A DNA stretch of 14,200 nt. Source: an archaeon. Its GTDB lineage: Archaea > Iainarchaeota > Iainarchaeia > Iainarchaeales > Iainarchaeaceae. Of this stretch, positions 6,499-12,781 are shown one piece after another. The stretch covers positions 1 through 14,200 of the forward strand of contig SBBR01000055.1 of assembly GCA_005239615.1 (NCBI GenBank). Direction: 5' to 3'. Numbering within the stretch: position 1 is the first letter of the stretch; each line of letters begins with the position of its first letter. Below the pieces are notes generated by a model. The model made no database searches. It saw nothing but the letters and a program-made list of their open reading frames with translations, and was not told the DNA's origin. The position numbers and the translations under genes were made by a program.

Positions 6499-6516
6499 GC
6501 TCAGACAAGCCTGAGC
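6499..6516 (-). other. Hairpin spanning the secE stop codon
   Basis: GCTCAG and CTGAGC form a perfect 6-bp stem with a 6-nt loop across the last codons and stop of secE. No T-run follows, so it is more likely a 3'-end stabilising structure or chance than a terminator. Confidence 0.3.
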
Positions 6517-6704
6517 ACGCCGTCGAGGATGAGCTTCACTATGTACCCTATTATGCCAATAACTATCACGCCGAGTCCAGTGACTTTTGCCATGGCCTGG
6601 TACTCCTTTATGTCAGGCTTGCGCGAGACGTTGAAGATGCGCTGGCTCGACTGCACAAAGTTGTCCCAGTCGAAGAGCTTTTCCTGCTGGCCGGTTTCTT
6701 CCAC
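6501..6704 (-). CDS. secE: Preprotein translocase subunit SecE (Sec61 gamma)
   Basis: SecE is the small subunit that clamps SecY in the translocon. The 67-residue protein has an amphipathic helix (FVQSSQRIFNVSRKPDIKEY, with the family's Lys-Pro turn) followed by a single membrane helix (about residues 41-62, GLGVIVIGIIGYIVKLIL). This is the standard one-helix archaeal form. The start is least certain. GTG at 6704 gives MEETGQQEKLFDW and follows GGTGGTGAA; a TTG at 6749 would add 15 residues (with two cysteines) lacking a ribosome site. It follows ftsZ by 127 nt that hold hairpins and a new TATA box, so it probably begins a transcript with spt5 downstream. Confidence 0.9.
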   Translation of the reverse strand: MEETGQQEKLFDWDNFVQSSQRIFNVSRKPDIKEYQAMAKVTGLGVIVIGIIGYIVKLILDGVLRLV

Positions 6705-6755
6705 TTCACCACCGCAACAAATCCAAATTGTCGAGACCAATAAGGGCAAGTGTGG

Positions 6756-6763
6756 CTTTTAAG
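6756..6763 (-). promoter_or_regulatory. TATA box for secE
   Basis: CTTAAAAG on the minus strand predicts a start near 6735, giving a leader of about 30 nt that keeps the GGTGGTGAA ribosome site. It lies just downstream of the ftsZ terminator-like hairpins, consistent with a new transcription unit. Confidence 0.45.
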
Positions 6764-6777
6764 GCTGTCGTTTGCCG

Positions 6778-6826
6778 AAAACCTGGCCAAGAAGACCAGG
6801 GGTTTGGACAGGTTATGTGCCTGTCC
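6778..6826 (-). terminator. Tandem hairpins and T-run after ftsZ
   Basis: Read on the minus strand, GGACAGG pairs with CCTGTCC (7 bp, 7-nt loop, 6826-6806) five bases after the ftsZ stop. A second hairpin, CCTGG with CCAGG (6800-6782), is followed directly by TTTT. This looks like a transcript end for ftsZ, possibly partial because secE follows. Confidence 0.5.
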
Positions 6827-6831
6827 TGCGC

Positions 6832-8010
6832 TCAGCCCGTGAACTTTATGCCGAGGTCAACCTCTCCCTCGGCGTTCATGTCGCCATCGAGGTACGGGAA
6901 CCTGCCTCCGGCAATGACCACCATAGCCTGAATCTGGTTCTTAGGCAGGGTGTCGTCAATCATGGCGCCCCAGATTATGTGCGCGTTGTTGTTTATCTTC
7001 GAGGAAACCGCTTCCACTATCAGCTCGGCCTCGCGCAGAGTCATGTCGGAACCCCCCACCACGTTGATGAGCGCCCTGTTGGCATTCGAAATGTCCACGT
7101 CGAGGAGTGGCGAGGTCAGCGCGTTCTCCACAGCCTCCAGCGCCCGCGAGTCTGAGTTCGTGCTGTGTGTGGAGCTCTCGCCCAGGCCTATCATCGCTGC
7201 ACCGCCTTTTGAGAGTATCGTCCTCAGGTCAGCAAAGTCGAGGTTTATGAGGCCCGGCTTGGTAATCATTTCCGTGATGCCCTTCACGGCATTGGTGAGA
7301 ACCTCATCCGCGACCTTGAAGGCAGCGTTGACTGGAAGGTCGGGCGCTATCTCAAGTATCTTGTCGTTCGGAATCACAATGAGGGTGTCGGCGTGTTTCC
7401 TGATGTTGGCGATGCCATGCATAGCATTCTCCATCCTCTTCCTTCCCTCGACAGTGAAGGGGATTGTGACGACGCCTATCGTGAGCGCCTTTGCCTTCTT
7501 CGTAAGTTCAGCAACTACAGGAGCAGAGCCTGTGCCCGTGCCACCGCCCATACCGCACGTGATGAAAACAAGGTCAGCGTCCTCGAATATGTCCTGCAGC
7601 TCCTCAGCGGATTCCTGCGCAGAAGCTTCTCCGACATTGGGGTCGGAACCTGCGCCCAGGCCGCGCGTGAGCTTCTTGCCGATGAGGACCTTCCTGTCGG
7701 CCTTGACCTTAAGGAGGTCCTGAGCGTCGGTGTTGACCGCGATTGTTTCGGCGCCGAGTATTCCTACTTCGGTCATCCTGTTGATTGTGTTGCATCCTCC
7801 TCCTCCACAACCCACAACCCTTATCTTCGCCTTGCTTGCCTCGAGGAGCTGCCTGAGCTCTTCGTCGTCATAAGTGGTTTTCCTCTTGGACTTCTGTGCT
7901 GGGTCCCTTCCTTGAGACTGCTCGTGCTGCCCCTGCGCCCTGACGGCATCAACCCTCGAAGCCGAGTCCTGCCTAGCCATCTTGATTGCCTTGCTGATAA
8001 CAGACTTCAT
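6832..8010 (-). CDS. ftsZ: Cell division protein FtsZ (archaeal FtsZ1 type)
   Basis: FtsZ is a tubulin-like GTPase that polymerises at midcell. The GTP-binding elements are intact: glycine loop VVGCGGGGCNTINRM (about 65-79), tubulin signature GGGTGTG (155-161), and the catalytic T7 loop NLDFADL (256-262). The C-terminal domain closes with the FtsZ1-like DLGIKF. Residues 1-45 before YDDEELRQLL are a polar Gln/Arg/Ser-rich tail, longer and more degenerate than usual. The total of 392 residues is normal. The ATG at 8010 has GGGGTG about 7 nt upstream. Placement at the head of secE-spt5-ribosomal genes is the classic archaeal order. It is divergent from prs across a 287-bp region with several TATA-like boxes and a palindrome. 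Confidence 0.95.
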   Translation of the reverse strand: MKSVISKAIKMARQDSASRVDAVRAQGQHEQSQGRDPAQKSKRKTTYDDEELRQLLEASKAKIRVVGCGGGGCNTINRMTEVGILGAETIAVNTDAQDLLKVKADRKVLIGKKLTRGLGAGSDPNVGEASAQESAEELQDIFEDADLVFITCGMGGGTGTGSAPVVAELTKKAKALTIGVVTIPFTVEGRKRMENAMHGIANIRKHADTLIVIPNDKILEIAPDLPVNAAFKVADEVLTNAVKGITEMITKPGLINLDFADLRTILSKGGAAMIGLGESSTHSTNSDSRALEAVENALTSPLLDVDISNANRALINVVGGSDMTLREAELIVEAVSSKINNNAHIIWGAMIDDTLPKNQIQAMVVIAGGRFPYLDGDMNAEGEVDLGIKFTG

Positions 8011-8082
8011 TCGTACACCCCTTCACGAACTGACAAACGGAGAAAAGGCCCGTGTGAAAGCATCGAGAATCTTCCCTGGCCT

Positions 8083-8113
8083 GATATAATCTGCCTTATA
8101 ATAAGAATATAAA
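8083..8113 (-). promoter_or_regulatory. Promoter region of ftsZ with three TATA-like boxes
   Basis: Three A/T boxes follow each other on the minus strand: TTTATATT, TTATAAG and GATTATATC. Depending on which is used, the leader would be about 50-75 nt and would include the GGGGTG ribosome site. Several boxes may mean alternative start sites. No single one is clearly best. Confidence 0.5.
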
Positions 8114-8132
8114 ACCTTGCTCCCAGCGGCTT

Positions 8133-8148
8133 GCAACTGCGCAGTTGC
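8133..8148. promoter_or_regulatory. Perfect 16-bp palindrome, possible operator
   Basis: GCAACTGCGCAGTTGC is its own reverse complement. It lies in the ftsZ-prs divergent region about 20-50 bp upstream of the ftsZ TATA-like boxes, where a homodimeric regulator could bind. A 16-bp palindrome is expected by chance less than once in this whole window and rarely in so short an intergenic stretch. Confidence 0.35.
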
Positions 8149-8207
8149 GGAGAGAAGGTCTGCCAAACACATGGCCAAACGCGACAACACCGCACCAAAA
8201 TGCCGGC

Positions 8208-8260
8208 TGCACCGAAAACCAAATTCCGAGCCGGCCCGGCCACTGGCCGAAATTGGTGCA
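8208..8260. repeat. Nested inverted repeats upstream of the prs promoter
   Basis: CGGCCA-C-TGGCCG (8237-8249) is a perfect inverted repeat. Around it, ACCAAATTCCG (8218-8228) and CCGAAATTGGT (8247-8257) are inverted copies at 9 of 11 positions, and TGCACC (8208) mirrors GGTGCA (8255). The set ends 8 bp before the prs TATA box, so it could be a regulator site. The rest of the ftsZ-prs gap shows no gene or RNA. Confidence 0.35.
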
Positions 8261-8267
8261 AGGTATT

Positions 8268-8277
8268 GTTTTTATTC
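8268..8277 (+). promoter_or_regulatory. TATA box for prs
   Basis: GTTTTTATTC is centred about 25 bp before the ATG at 8298, so the mRNA should begin at the start codon. No Shine-Dalgarno motif precedes the ATG, which fits leaderless translation. Confidence 0.55.
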
Positions 8278-8297
8278 TGTGAAAGCGTCGTATTTGC

Positions 8298-9209
8298 ATG
8301 ATTGTATTCCCAATGCGGAACAGCGCTGAACTTGGGCGGAAGGTTGCGAGGCACGCCGGCACCGGGCCAGGAAAGGATGTGGCGGGGTGCGCGAAGGCTG
8401 AGTTGGGCAGGCTGGAAACAGGCAACTTTCCTGATGGCGAGCTCTACCTAAGGTTCATGGATGAGGTTGCGGGCAAACGTGTTGTGCTCGTGCAGTCAAT
8501 GCACCCGCAACCCAACGACGCCCTTGTCTCCGTGCTGTTCGCCGCCCGAACGGCTAAGGAACTGGGCGCGGAGAAAGTCACTGCCGTGATTCCTTACCTC
8601 GGATACATGCGGCAGGACAACCGCTTCAATTCTGGAGAGTGCGTCTCGAACCGGGTGATGGCCACATTCCTAAACCAAGTCGTCGACAGGATAGTAACAA
8701 TTGACCCGCACATGCACCGCGTGAAGGCGCTTGAAGACCTTTTCCACATCGAGAGGAAGAAACTCTCCGCCAACGAAGAGATAGCTAAGCACATCAAATC
8801 GAAGTTCAGTGCGAAGGCCTCCGTGGTTGCGGGCCCTGACATCGAGAGCTCGCAGTGGGCGAAGGCGATTGCCGATTCCATAGGCTTTGAATCAGTGATT
8901 TTCATGAAGGAGAGGTTTAGCTCGAGGCACGTGAAAATCAGCGTGACACGGGAACCGGAATGGAAGGGGAAGGACGTCATCATCGTGGACGACATCATAA
9001 GCTCCGGGCACACGATGATAGAAGCGGTGAAGGAAGTGAGGAAGAGAAAGCCGAGGGCCATTCACGTCATCTGCGTGCACCCGATTTTCGTGGAGAATGC
9101 CTATGCGAAAATTCTCCGCGCGGGGGCGAGGAGCATCGTGAGCTGCAACACCATTCTGCACAATAGCAATGCGATTGACTTATCAGGGCTTATTGCAAAA
9201 GAATTATAG
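8298..9209 (+). CDS. prs: Ribose-phosphate pyrophosphokinase (PRPP synthase)
   Basis: The enzyme transfers pyrophosphate from ATP to ribose 5-phosphate, making PRPP for nucleotide, histidine and tryptophan synthesis. Motifs in order are FPDGE (44-48), the ATP-binding flexible region PYLGYMRQD (99-107), the cation site DPHMH (136-140), and the ribose-phosphate loop VIIVDDIISSGHTM (227-240). At 303 residues it fits the archaeal short form, roughly ten residues shorter than bacterial enzymes. The predicted promoter places the transcript start at the ATG. The gene is divergent from ftsZ. It supplies PRPP for the orotate phosphoribosyltransferase step that follows the pyrBID products encoded later in the window. 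A small zinc-ribbon gene follows after 58 nt and may be cotranscribed. Confidence 0.93.
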   Translation: MIVFPMRNSAELGRKVARHAGTGPGKDVAGCAKAELGRLETGNFPDGELYLRFMDEVAGKRVVLVQSMHPQPNDALVSVLFAARTAKELGAEKVTAVIPYLGYMRQDNRFNSGECVSNRVMATFLNQVVDRIVTIDPHMHRVKALEDLFHIERKKLSANEEIAKHIKSKFSAKASVVAGPDIESSQWAKAIADSIGFESVIFMKERFSSRHVKISVTREPEWKGKDVIIVDDIISSGHTMIEAVKEVRKRKPRAIHVICVHPIFVENAYAKILRAGARSIVSCNTILHNSNAIDLSGLIAKEL

Positions 9210-9237
9210 TGGCGTGTTTGGACGTCGACAATGGAAG

Positions 9238-9245
9238 GTTTAAAG
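9238..9245 (+). promoter_or_regulatory. TATA box for the zinc-ribbon gene
   Basis: GTTTAAAG is centred 26-27 bp before the ATG at 9268, which predicts a leaderless transcript. The same gene also has GAGGTGAT upstream (about 9255-9262), usable only if it is cotranscribed with prs. Both modes may operate. Confidence 0.45.
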
Positions 9246-9267
9246 GGATTGTATTGAGGTGATTGGA

Positions 9268-9434
9268 ATGGCGATAGTGGTATGCAGCACAGGAAACTGC
9301 CCTTCCAAGGTGAGGACGCCGAAGTGCCACGGCGCGGAGATGGGACTAGAGGGAACCGCCCTCAAATGTGCGCCGAGTGCGGCAACACTGTTGAAGTGAA
9401 TCACTGCCACGGCGTGCCGATACCCCAAGTATAA
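9268..9434 (+). pseudogene. Small zinc-ribbon protein gene with a frameshift
   Basis: Two overlapping frames together read like one zinc-binding protein of about 55 residues. The first, from ATG 9268, gives MAIVVCSTGNCPSKV, then PKCHGAEM and TALK, and ends at a TGA at 9397. The second frame continues from 9369 as CAECGNTVEVNHCHGVPIPQV to a TAA at 9432. Joined, the protein has an N-terminal C-x4-C, two CHG-x-x-[M/I] motifs, and a CxxC knuckle between them. The join at 9366-9369 needs two bases fewer or one more; the local sequence has short TG and GC repeats, a likely slip site. The gene has a good ribosome site and TATA box, so it was recently functional, is read by frameshifting, or carries a sequencing error. 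The family is not named; its role is unknown. Confidence 0.6.
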
Positions 9435-9465
9435 AAGCCCGGCAATGGCCTTTGCCTGACGGCCT

Positions 9466-10146
9466 CTATTTCTCAAGGAAAACATTCACACCCGCGGTGT
9501 GCTTCTTCCCTTTCTCGTCACCCACCCGCACCTCAAACCCGCTGACCCTGAAGCCAACCAGTTTGCGCGACCTCACCATGCGCTGGAGTGCCTTCACTTC
9601 CTTTTCGCCGAGCTCCGATAGGCCCGCGCCATCACCCCCATTGCCACTCCTTTTTTCGGGCAATTGCGTGTGCACGCCCATGGTATACATGCCCATTGTG
9701 CGGAATGAGAGGAACGCCTTTCCCCCAGGCGAGAGGCAGTTGTAAACCTTTTCAACAATCTTCTCAGGTTCGCCGATTTCATGAAGGGAGCGGAACGAGA
9801 AAACGAAATCCACATCATCTTGGAATGGCATTTCAAGGGCATCGCCGACAACCATTTCGTCCACTCCGCCTCCATCAGCCGGTTCTACAAGGTCGACGCC
9901 TATTGTTTCCACGCATTCCCCGAACATCTTCTTCAAATCCCTCAAGAAGCCCGCGTTGCCGCACCCGATGTCCATTACCTTGACAGGGGAGCCTTTTTCC
10001 GACAGGCGTTTCCTGATGAGGTCTTCTATTGGTTCCTTGAAGCCCATGTTCCTAAAAAACGAGTCGTATTGCGCGAGGGAGTTCCCGGCATCGACAACAC
10101 CGAGGGAGTACTTCTCGAGGTACTTCTCCACGGCTTCACGGCGCAT
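9466..10146 (-). CDS. Class I SAM-dependent methyltransferase
   Basis: The protein has a Rossmann-type methyltransferase core. SAM-binding motif I is VMDIGCGNAGF (57-67), followed by the acidic end of strand two (GVDL, 83-86), an adenine-contact segment GDALEMPF (101-108), motif IV DFVFSFRSLHEI (113-124), and a post-motif CLSPGGKAFLSFR (137-149). The pattern is that of UbiE/Methyltransf_11-type enzymes acting on small molecules, but the substrate cannot be told. The C-terminal 75 residues are charged and carry a short Gly-rich insert. At 226 residues the domain stands alone. A TATA box lies 25 bp before the ATG at 10146, giving a leaderless transcript and supporting this start. It converges on the zinc-ribbon gene, 31 bp apart. 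Confidence 0.8.
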   Translation of the reverse strand: MRREAVEKYLEKYSLGVVDAGNSLAQYDSFFRNMGFKEPIEDLIRKRLSEKGSPVKVMDIGCGNAGFLRDLKKMFGECVETIGVDLVEPADGGGVDEMVVGDALEMPFQDDVDFVFSFRSLHEIGEPEKIVEKVYNCLSPGGKAFLSFRTMGMYTMGVHTQLPEKRSGNGGDGAGLSELGEKEVKALQRMVRSRKLVGFRVSGFEVRVGDEKGKKHTAGVNVFLEK

Positions 10147-10167
10147 GGAAGAACCTTGGTCGGGAAG

Positions 10168-10175
10168 ATTTAAAA
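10168..10175 (-). promoter_or_regulatory. TATA box for the methyltransferase gene
   Basis: TTTTAAAT on the minus strand is centred 25-26 bp before the ATG at 10146, predicting a leaderless mRNA. It shows that the gene is not simply cotranscribed with the membrane-protein gene ending at 10207. Confidence 0.55.
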
Positions 10176-10206
10176 TTAGGCCGACGACGGCATATTGAAA
10201 TTGCCT

Positions 10207-11232
10207 TTACCTTGGCTTTCTTTTGGCTGGCGGCTTTCTCGAAGGCTTTGCAGCGCCACGCTTTGGGGCAGCAGCCGCTTGTGGCTCTGGAGATGCCGGT
10301 GCCTGAAGCGCTTCGGCTACTGGCGCGCTTGCAAAGGCTGCAGACTTCCTCAGCTCCGAGTAGACGCTCGGCGTGATATACGCGCCGATGAGCACTATGA
10401 ACGGGCCGTAAATCGAGGCAAGGAAGGACACTATGACAAGGCCTGCAAGAAAATTGTTCACAACGGCGCCGATGCCGAACCCTAATGCGAACGAGAGCAG
10501 GCCGAGGACTATAGAGATGACTCCTGCCAGCAGGCTCGGGAGCAGGATTGCGATGAAAACCTCCCAGAATTTCCCTTGTGTAATTTCCCAGCTCTGCTTC
10601 GCCGATTCCCTCACACCGGCATCGCTGCTGAGGAAAATCGCGTTCACCATGGAAAGCCGGAAGGAATTGTATATTAGCACGAAGAAGTAAACAGCCCACA
10701 TGATGGAGGCCAACCCGAAAAAGAGAAGGCTGAGCAGCGCGACAGGCCCCAAGACGAAGCCGAGGAGCGCGACCACGATTCCTATTATAGTAAGGGCGAA
10801 TGCCGCGAGGAAGAAAATCATCCACTTCCTGCTGTACAGCGATAAAATGGCGGCGAAGGCGCTCCAAATCCACAGGAGGATGAGGCGGAAGTACTTGTTC
10901 AGGCCGAAAGATGAAGGGGCAAAACCGAGCTGGTCGAGCGCCCTGAGTGTGGCGAGGGCATGCAGGAAGCCGTAGAAAAGCATGTATGCGAAGGCAAGGC
11001 CCATTGCTGCCAGCGAATAGCCGAGATAGCCGCCTGAAGTGTAGAGCTGCGTCTTTGGGCTGAAGAAGTCGTACAACTGCATGTAGGAGTAGCCGAGGAA
11101 AGCGTAGCCGATTACGTGTGAAAGGAGGTTGTACACAATCAGAAGCGCAAATAGGTAGAGGCAGAGCCTGAGCGCAGCCCTGTCCCTTGTCCAGAGCAAG
11201 AAAGAGTTCTTTACTACATTAACGTAGTCCAT
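10207..11232 (-). CDS. Polytopic membrane protein with basic Pro/Ala/Lys tail
   Basis: I do not recognise a named family with confidence. The 341-residue protein has about seven hydrophobic segments (about 20-42, 70-98, 116-133, 137-162, 164-188, 225-252 and 256-288). Between the fifth and sixth lies GVRESAKQSWEITQGKFWEVF, which resembles the Ala-x-x-x-Ser-Trp-x-x-Thr-x-Gly-x-Phe-Trp motif of YciC/GPDPase-type membrane-domain families of unclear function. The last 40 residues are Pro/Ala-rich, then Lys/Arg-rich, and by the positive-inside rule probably cytoplasmic. The start at 11232 (MDYVNVVKNSFLLW) fits a TATA box 33 bp upstream and removes 23 poorly structured residues that a longer frame would add. 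The neighbouring methyltransferase runs the same way but has its own promoter. Confidence 0.65.
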   Translation of the reverse strand: MDYVNVVKNSFLLWTRDRAALRLCLYLFALLIVYNLLSHVIGYAFLGYSYMQLYDFFSPKTQLYTSGGYLGYSLAAMGLAFAYMLFYGFLHALATLRALDQLGFAPSSFGLNKYFRLILLWIWSAFAAILSLYSRKWMIFFLAAFALTIIGIVVALLGFVLGPVALLSLLFFGLASIMWAVYFFVLIYNSFRLSMVNAIFLSSDAGVRESAKQSWEITQGKFWEVFIAILLPSLLAGVISIVLGLLSFALGFGIGAVVNNFLAGLVIVSFLASIYGPFIVLIGAYITPSVYSELRKSAAFASAPVAEALQAPASPEPQAAAAPKRGAAKPSRKPPAKRKPR

Positions 11233-11260
11233 AGAGACCAGATTAACTTTTCCCTTTCCA

Positions 11261-11270
11261 TAATTTAAAC
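11261..11270 (-). promoter_or_regulatory. TATA box for the membrane-protein gene
   Basis: GTTTAAATTA on the minus strand is centred about 33 bp before the ATG at 11232, giving a leader of roughly 8 nt. The remaining gap up to pyrB (11271-11469) holds only G- and T-rich sequence and a GGGCGTTA direct repeat (11319 and 11340); I see no gene in it. Confidence 0.5.
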
Positions 11271-11469
11271 ATGACGTAGAACCTGAAAAGGCTCTGGGCA
11301 TTCAATGCGGGTGCAAAAGGGCGTTAAAAGGCGTCTTTTGGGCGTTAGGGGGTTTTGTGTGGATTGGAGGCCGTTTGGTCCTTCATCGGCTTCTGTCGTG
11401 CCTCCGTTTCCAAGCCGGATAGTGGTTTTTGGGCTTTTTGGGGATTTTGCGGGCGAAAAAACTGCACGG

Positions 11470-11479
11470 TTTTTAATAA
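11470..11479 (+). promoter_or_regulatory. TATA box for the pyrBID operon
   Basis: TTTTTAATAA is centred about 20 bp before the ATG at 11495, slightly closer than usual. The transcript would begin at or very near the start codon, and no Shine-Dalgarno motif is present. This supports translation of the unusual PyrB extension. Confidence 0.5.
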
Positions 11480-11494
11480 CTCGGCAACTGGATT

Positions 11495-12637
11495 ATGAAG
11501 GGTTTGGTAAAGGTGGGGAAACCTAAGAAACCCGGTGCCGGCTCTAAAAAGCCCATGGAAACTCATTCTGGTAACAAGGCGAATCAGCCGAAAAAAAGCA
11601 ATTCCGGTAAAAATCATGGGTCAGCTGGCCAGCACGGTACCACAAAGCCATCCATAGTTAGAAGTGCTGTCAGTGCATATGCTTCGAAGCCGATTGTCAA
11701 GAAGAACCCGAACGGCTTTTTGGCGGATGTCGTCTCAATCTCTGACTTCTCGCGGCAGGATATTGAGAGGGTACTCACAGCCGCGGCAGAAATGGAGAAA
11801 ACCCATGAAGGAAGGAAGAGGCAAGTGCTGACAGGAAAAATGGTCGCGACCCTCTTCTTCGAACCCTCAACAAGGACAAGGCTCAGCTTTGAGACAGCTG
11901 CACAGAACCTTGGTGGAAAGGTAGTGGGCTTTGCCGACCCGCATGCCACGAGCTTCTCCAAGGGCGAAAGCCTCTCAGATACAGTCAGGATTGTCGAGAA
12001 CTATGCGGACATAATAGTGATGAGGCATTTCGTCGAGGGCTCGGCGAGGAGGGCAGCAGAGATTTCAAGGAGGCCTATAATCAACGCAGGCGATGGCTCG
12101 AACCAGCACCCAACGCAGACACTGCTCGACCTCTACACCATAAAGAAGGAATTCGGGAAAATCGACGGAATGAGGGTCGCGCTCGTTGGGGACCTCAAGT
12201 ACGGCAGGACAGTGCACAGTCTCATGTACGCGTTCGCCAAGTTCAGGAACACCACTGTTTATCTCATCTCTCCAAAGAGCCTTGAGATGCCACGACACAT
12301 AATCGAGGACACCAAGAACCACCTCAGGATAATCGAGACCAACGCGATTGACAAGTACATCAAGGAAATTGACGTTCTGTATGCGACCCGCATCCAGAAG
12401 GAAAGGTTTCCCGATGAGGTTGAATATGAGAAGGTTAGGAATGCTTATGTCATTACACCAGCGCTGCTCTCGAAAGGAAAACCAGGCCTCCGGGTAATGC
12501 ACCCTCTCCCGCGCGTCAACGAGGTTTCCACGGAAATCGATGCTTCTCCCAACGCCCTTTACTTCCGGCAGGCCGCAAACGGGATTCCTGTGAGGGAGGC
12601 GCTGCTGAGCCTTTTGAAGGACGTGAAAGCCGAATGA
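11495..12637 (+). CDS. pyrB: Aspartate carbamoyltransferase catalytic subunit with N-terminal extension
   Basis: PyrB joins carbamoyl phosphate and aspartate to N-carbamoyl-aspartate, the committed step of pyrimidine synthesis. All key motifs are present: carbamoyl-phosphate site FFEPSTRTRLSFE (121-133), the mobile loop SFSKGESLSDT (153-163) donated to the neighbouring active site, VMRH (175-178), HPTQTLLD (205-212), and MHPLPRVNEV (335-344). The normal enzyme is about 305 residues and would begin near FLADVVSISDF (75). Here 380 residues include about 75 extra N-terminal ones rich in Lys, Ser, Gly and Pro. The codons of that part are more A/T-ending than those of the core. No other start fits the core: the only Met in the extension is residue 21, and the promoter lies just before 11495. 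The extension is likely disordered; its role is unknown. pyrI and pyrD follow. Confidence 0.93.
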   Translation: MKGLVKVGKPKKPGAGSKKPMETHSGNKANQPKKSNSGKNHGSAGQHGTTKPSIVRSAVSAYASKPIVKKNPNGFLADVVSISDFSRQDIERVLTAAAEMEKTHEGRKRQVLTGKMVATLFFEPSTRTRLSFETAAQNLGGKVVGFADPHATSFSKGESLSDTVRIVENYADIIVMRHFVEGSARRAAEISRRPIINAGDGSNQHPTQTLLDLYTIKKEFGKIDGMRVALVGDLKYGRTVHSLMYAFAKFRNTTVYLISPKSLEMPRHIIEDTKNHLRIIETNAIDKYIKEIDVLYATRIQKERFPDEVEYEKVRNAYVITPALLSKGKPGLRVMHPLPRVNEVSTEIDASPNALYFRQAANGIPVREALLSLLKDVKAE

Positions 12638-12781
12638 ATGCCACTACACTCCACGCCACGATGAACCTCAACATAACCACAAATAACGACATGGTGGCAC
12701 TGGAAATTGTGGCAGAAAGGCAAAGCAAAAGCTGGGAGTTGGAAAACGACGACGGGTGTTTTTGGGGGTGAGGCTGTTGTT

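Noticed and set aside
6317..6500. Possible tRNA or other RNA gene between secE and spt5
   Set aside because: There is no T-loop GTTC-A-type motif, acceptor stem or anticodon arm on either strand; only short hairpins are present.
6705..6749. TTG start adding 15 residues to SecE
   Set aside because: No ribosome site precedes it, and the added segment with two cysteines is foreign to the family.
6950..7723. A 257-residue plus-strand frame opposite ftsZ
   Set aside because: It is an antisense shadow of ftsZ with Ser/Ala-rich composition and no promoter.
11319..11450. G-rich runs and a GGGCGTTA repeat upstream of pyrB as a G-quadruplex or operator
   Set aside because: Four evenly spaced G-runs are not present, and an 8-bp repeat is too short to support a site.
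11305..11526. A 73-residue frame upstream of pyrB
   Set aside because: It overlaps the pyrB start, has no ribosome site, and the pyrB TATA box lies inside it.
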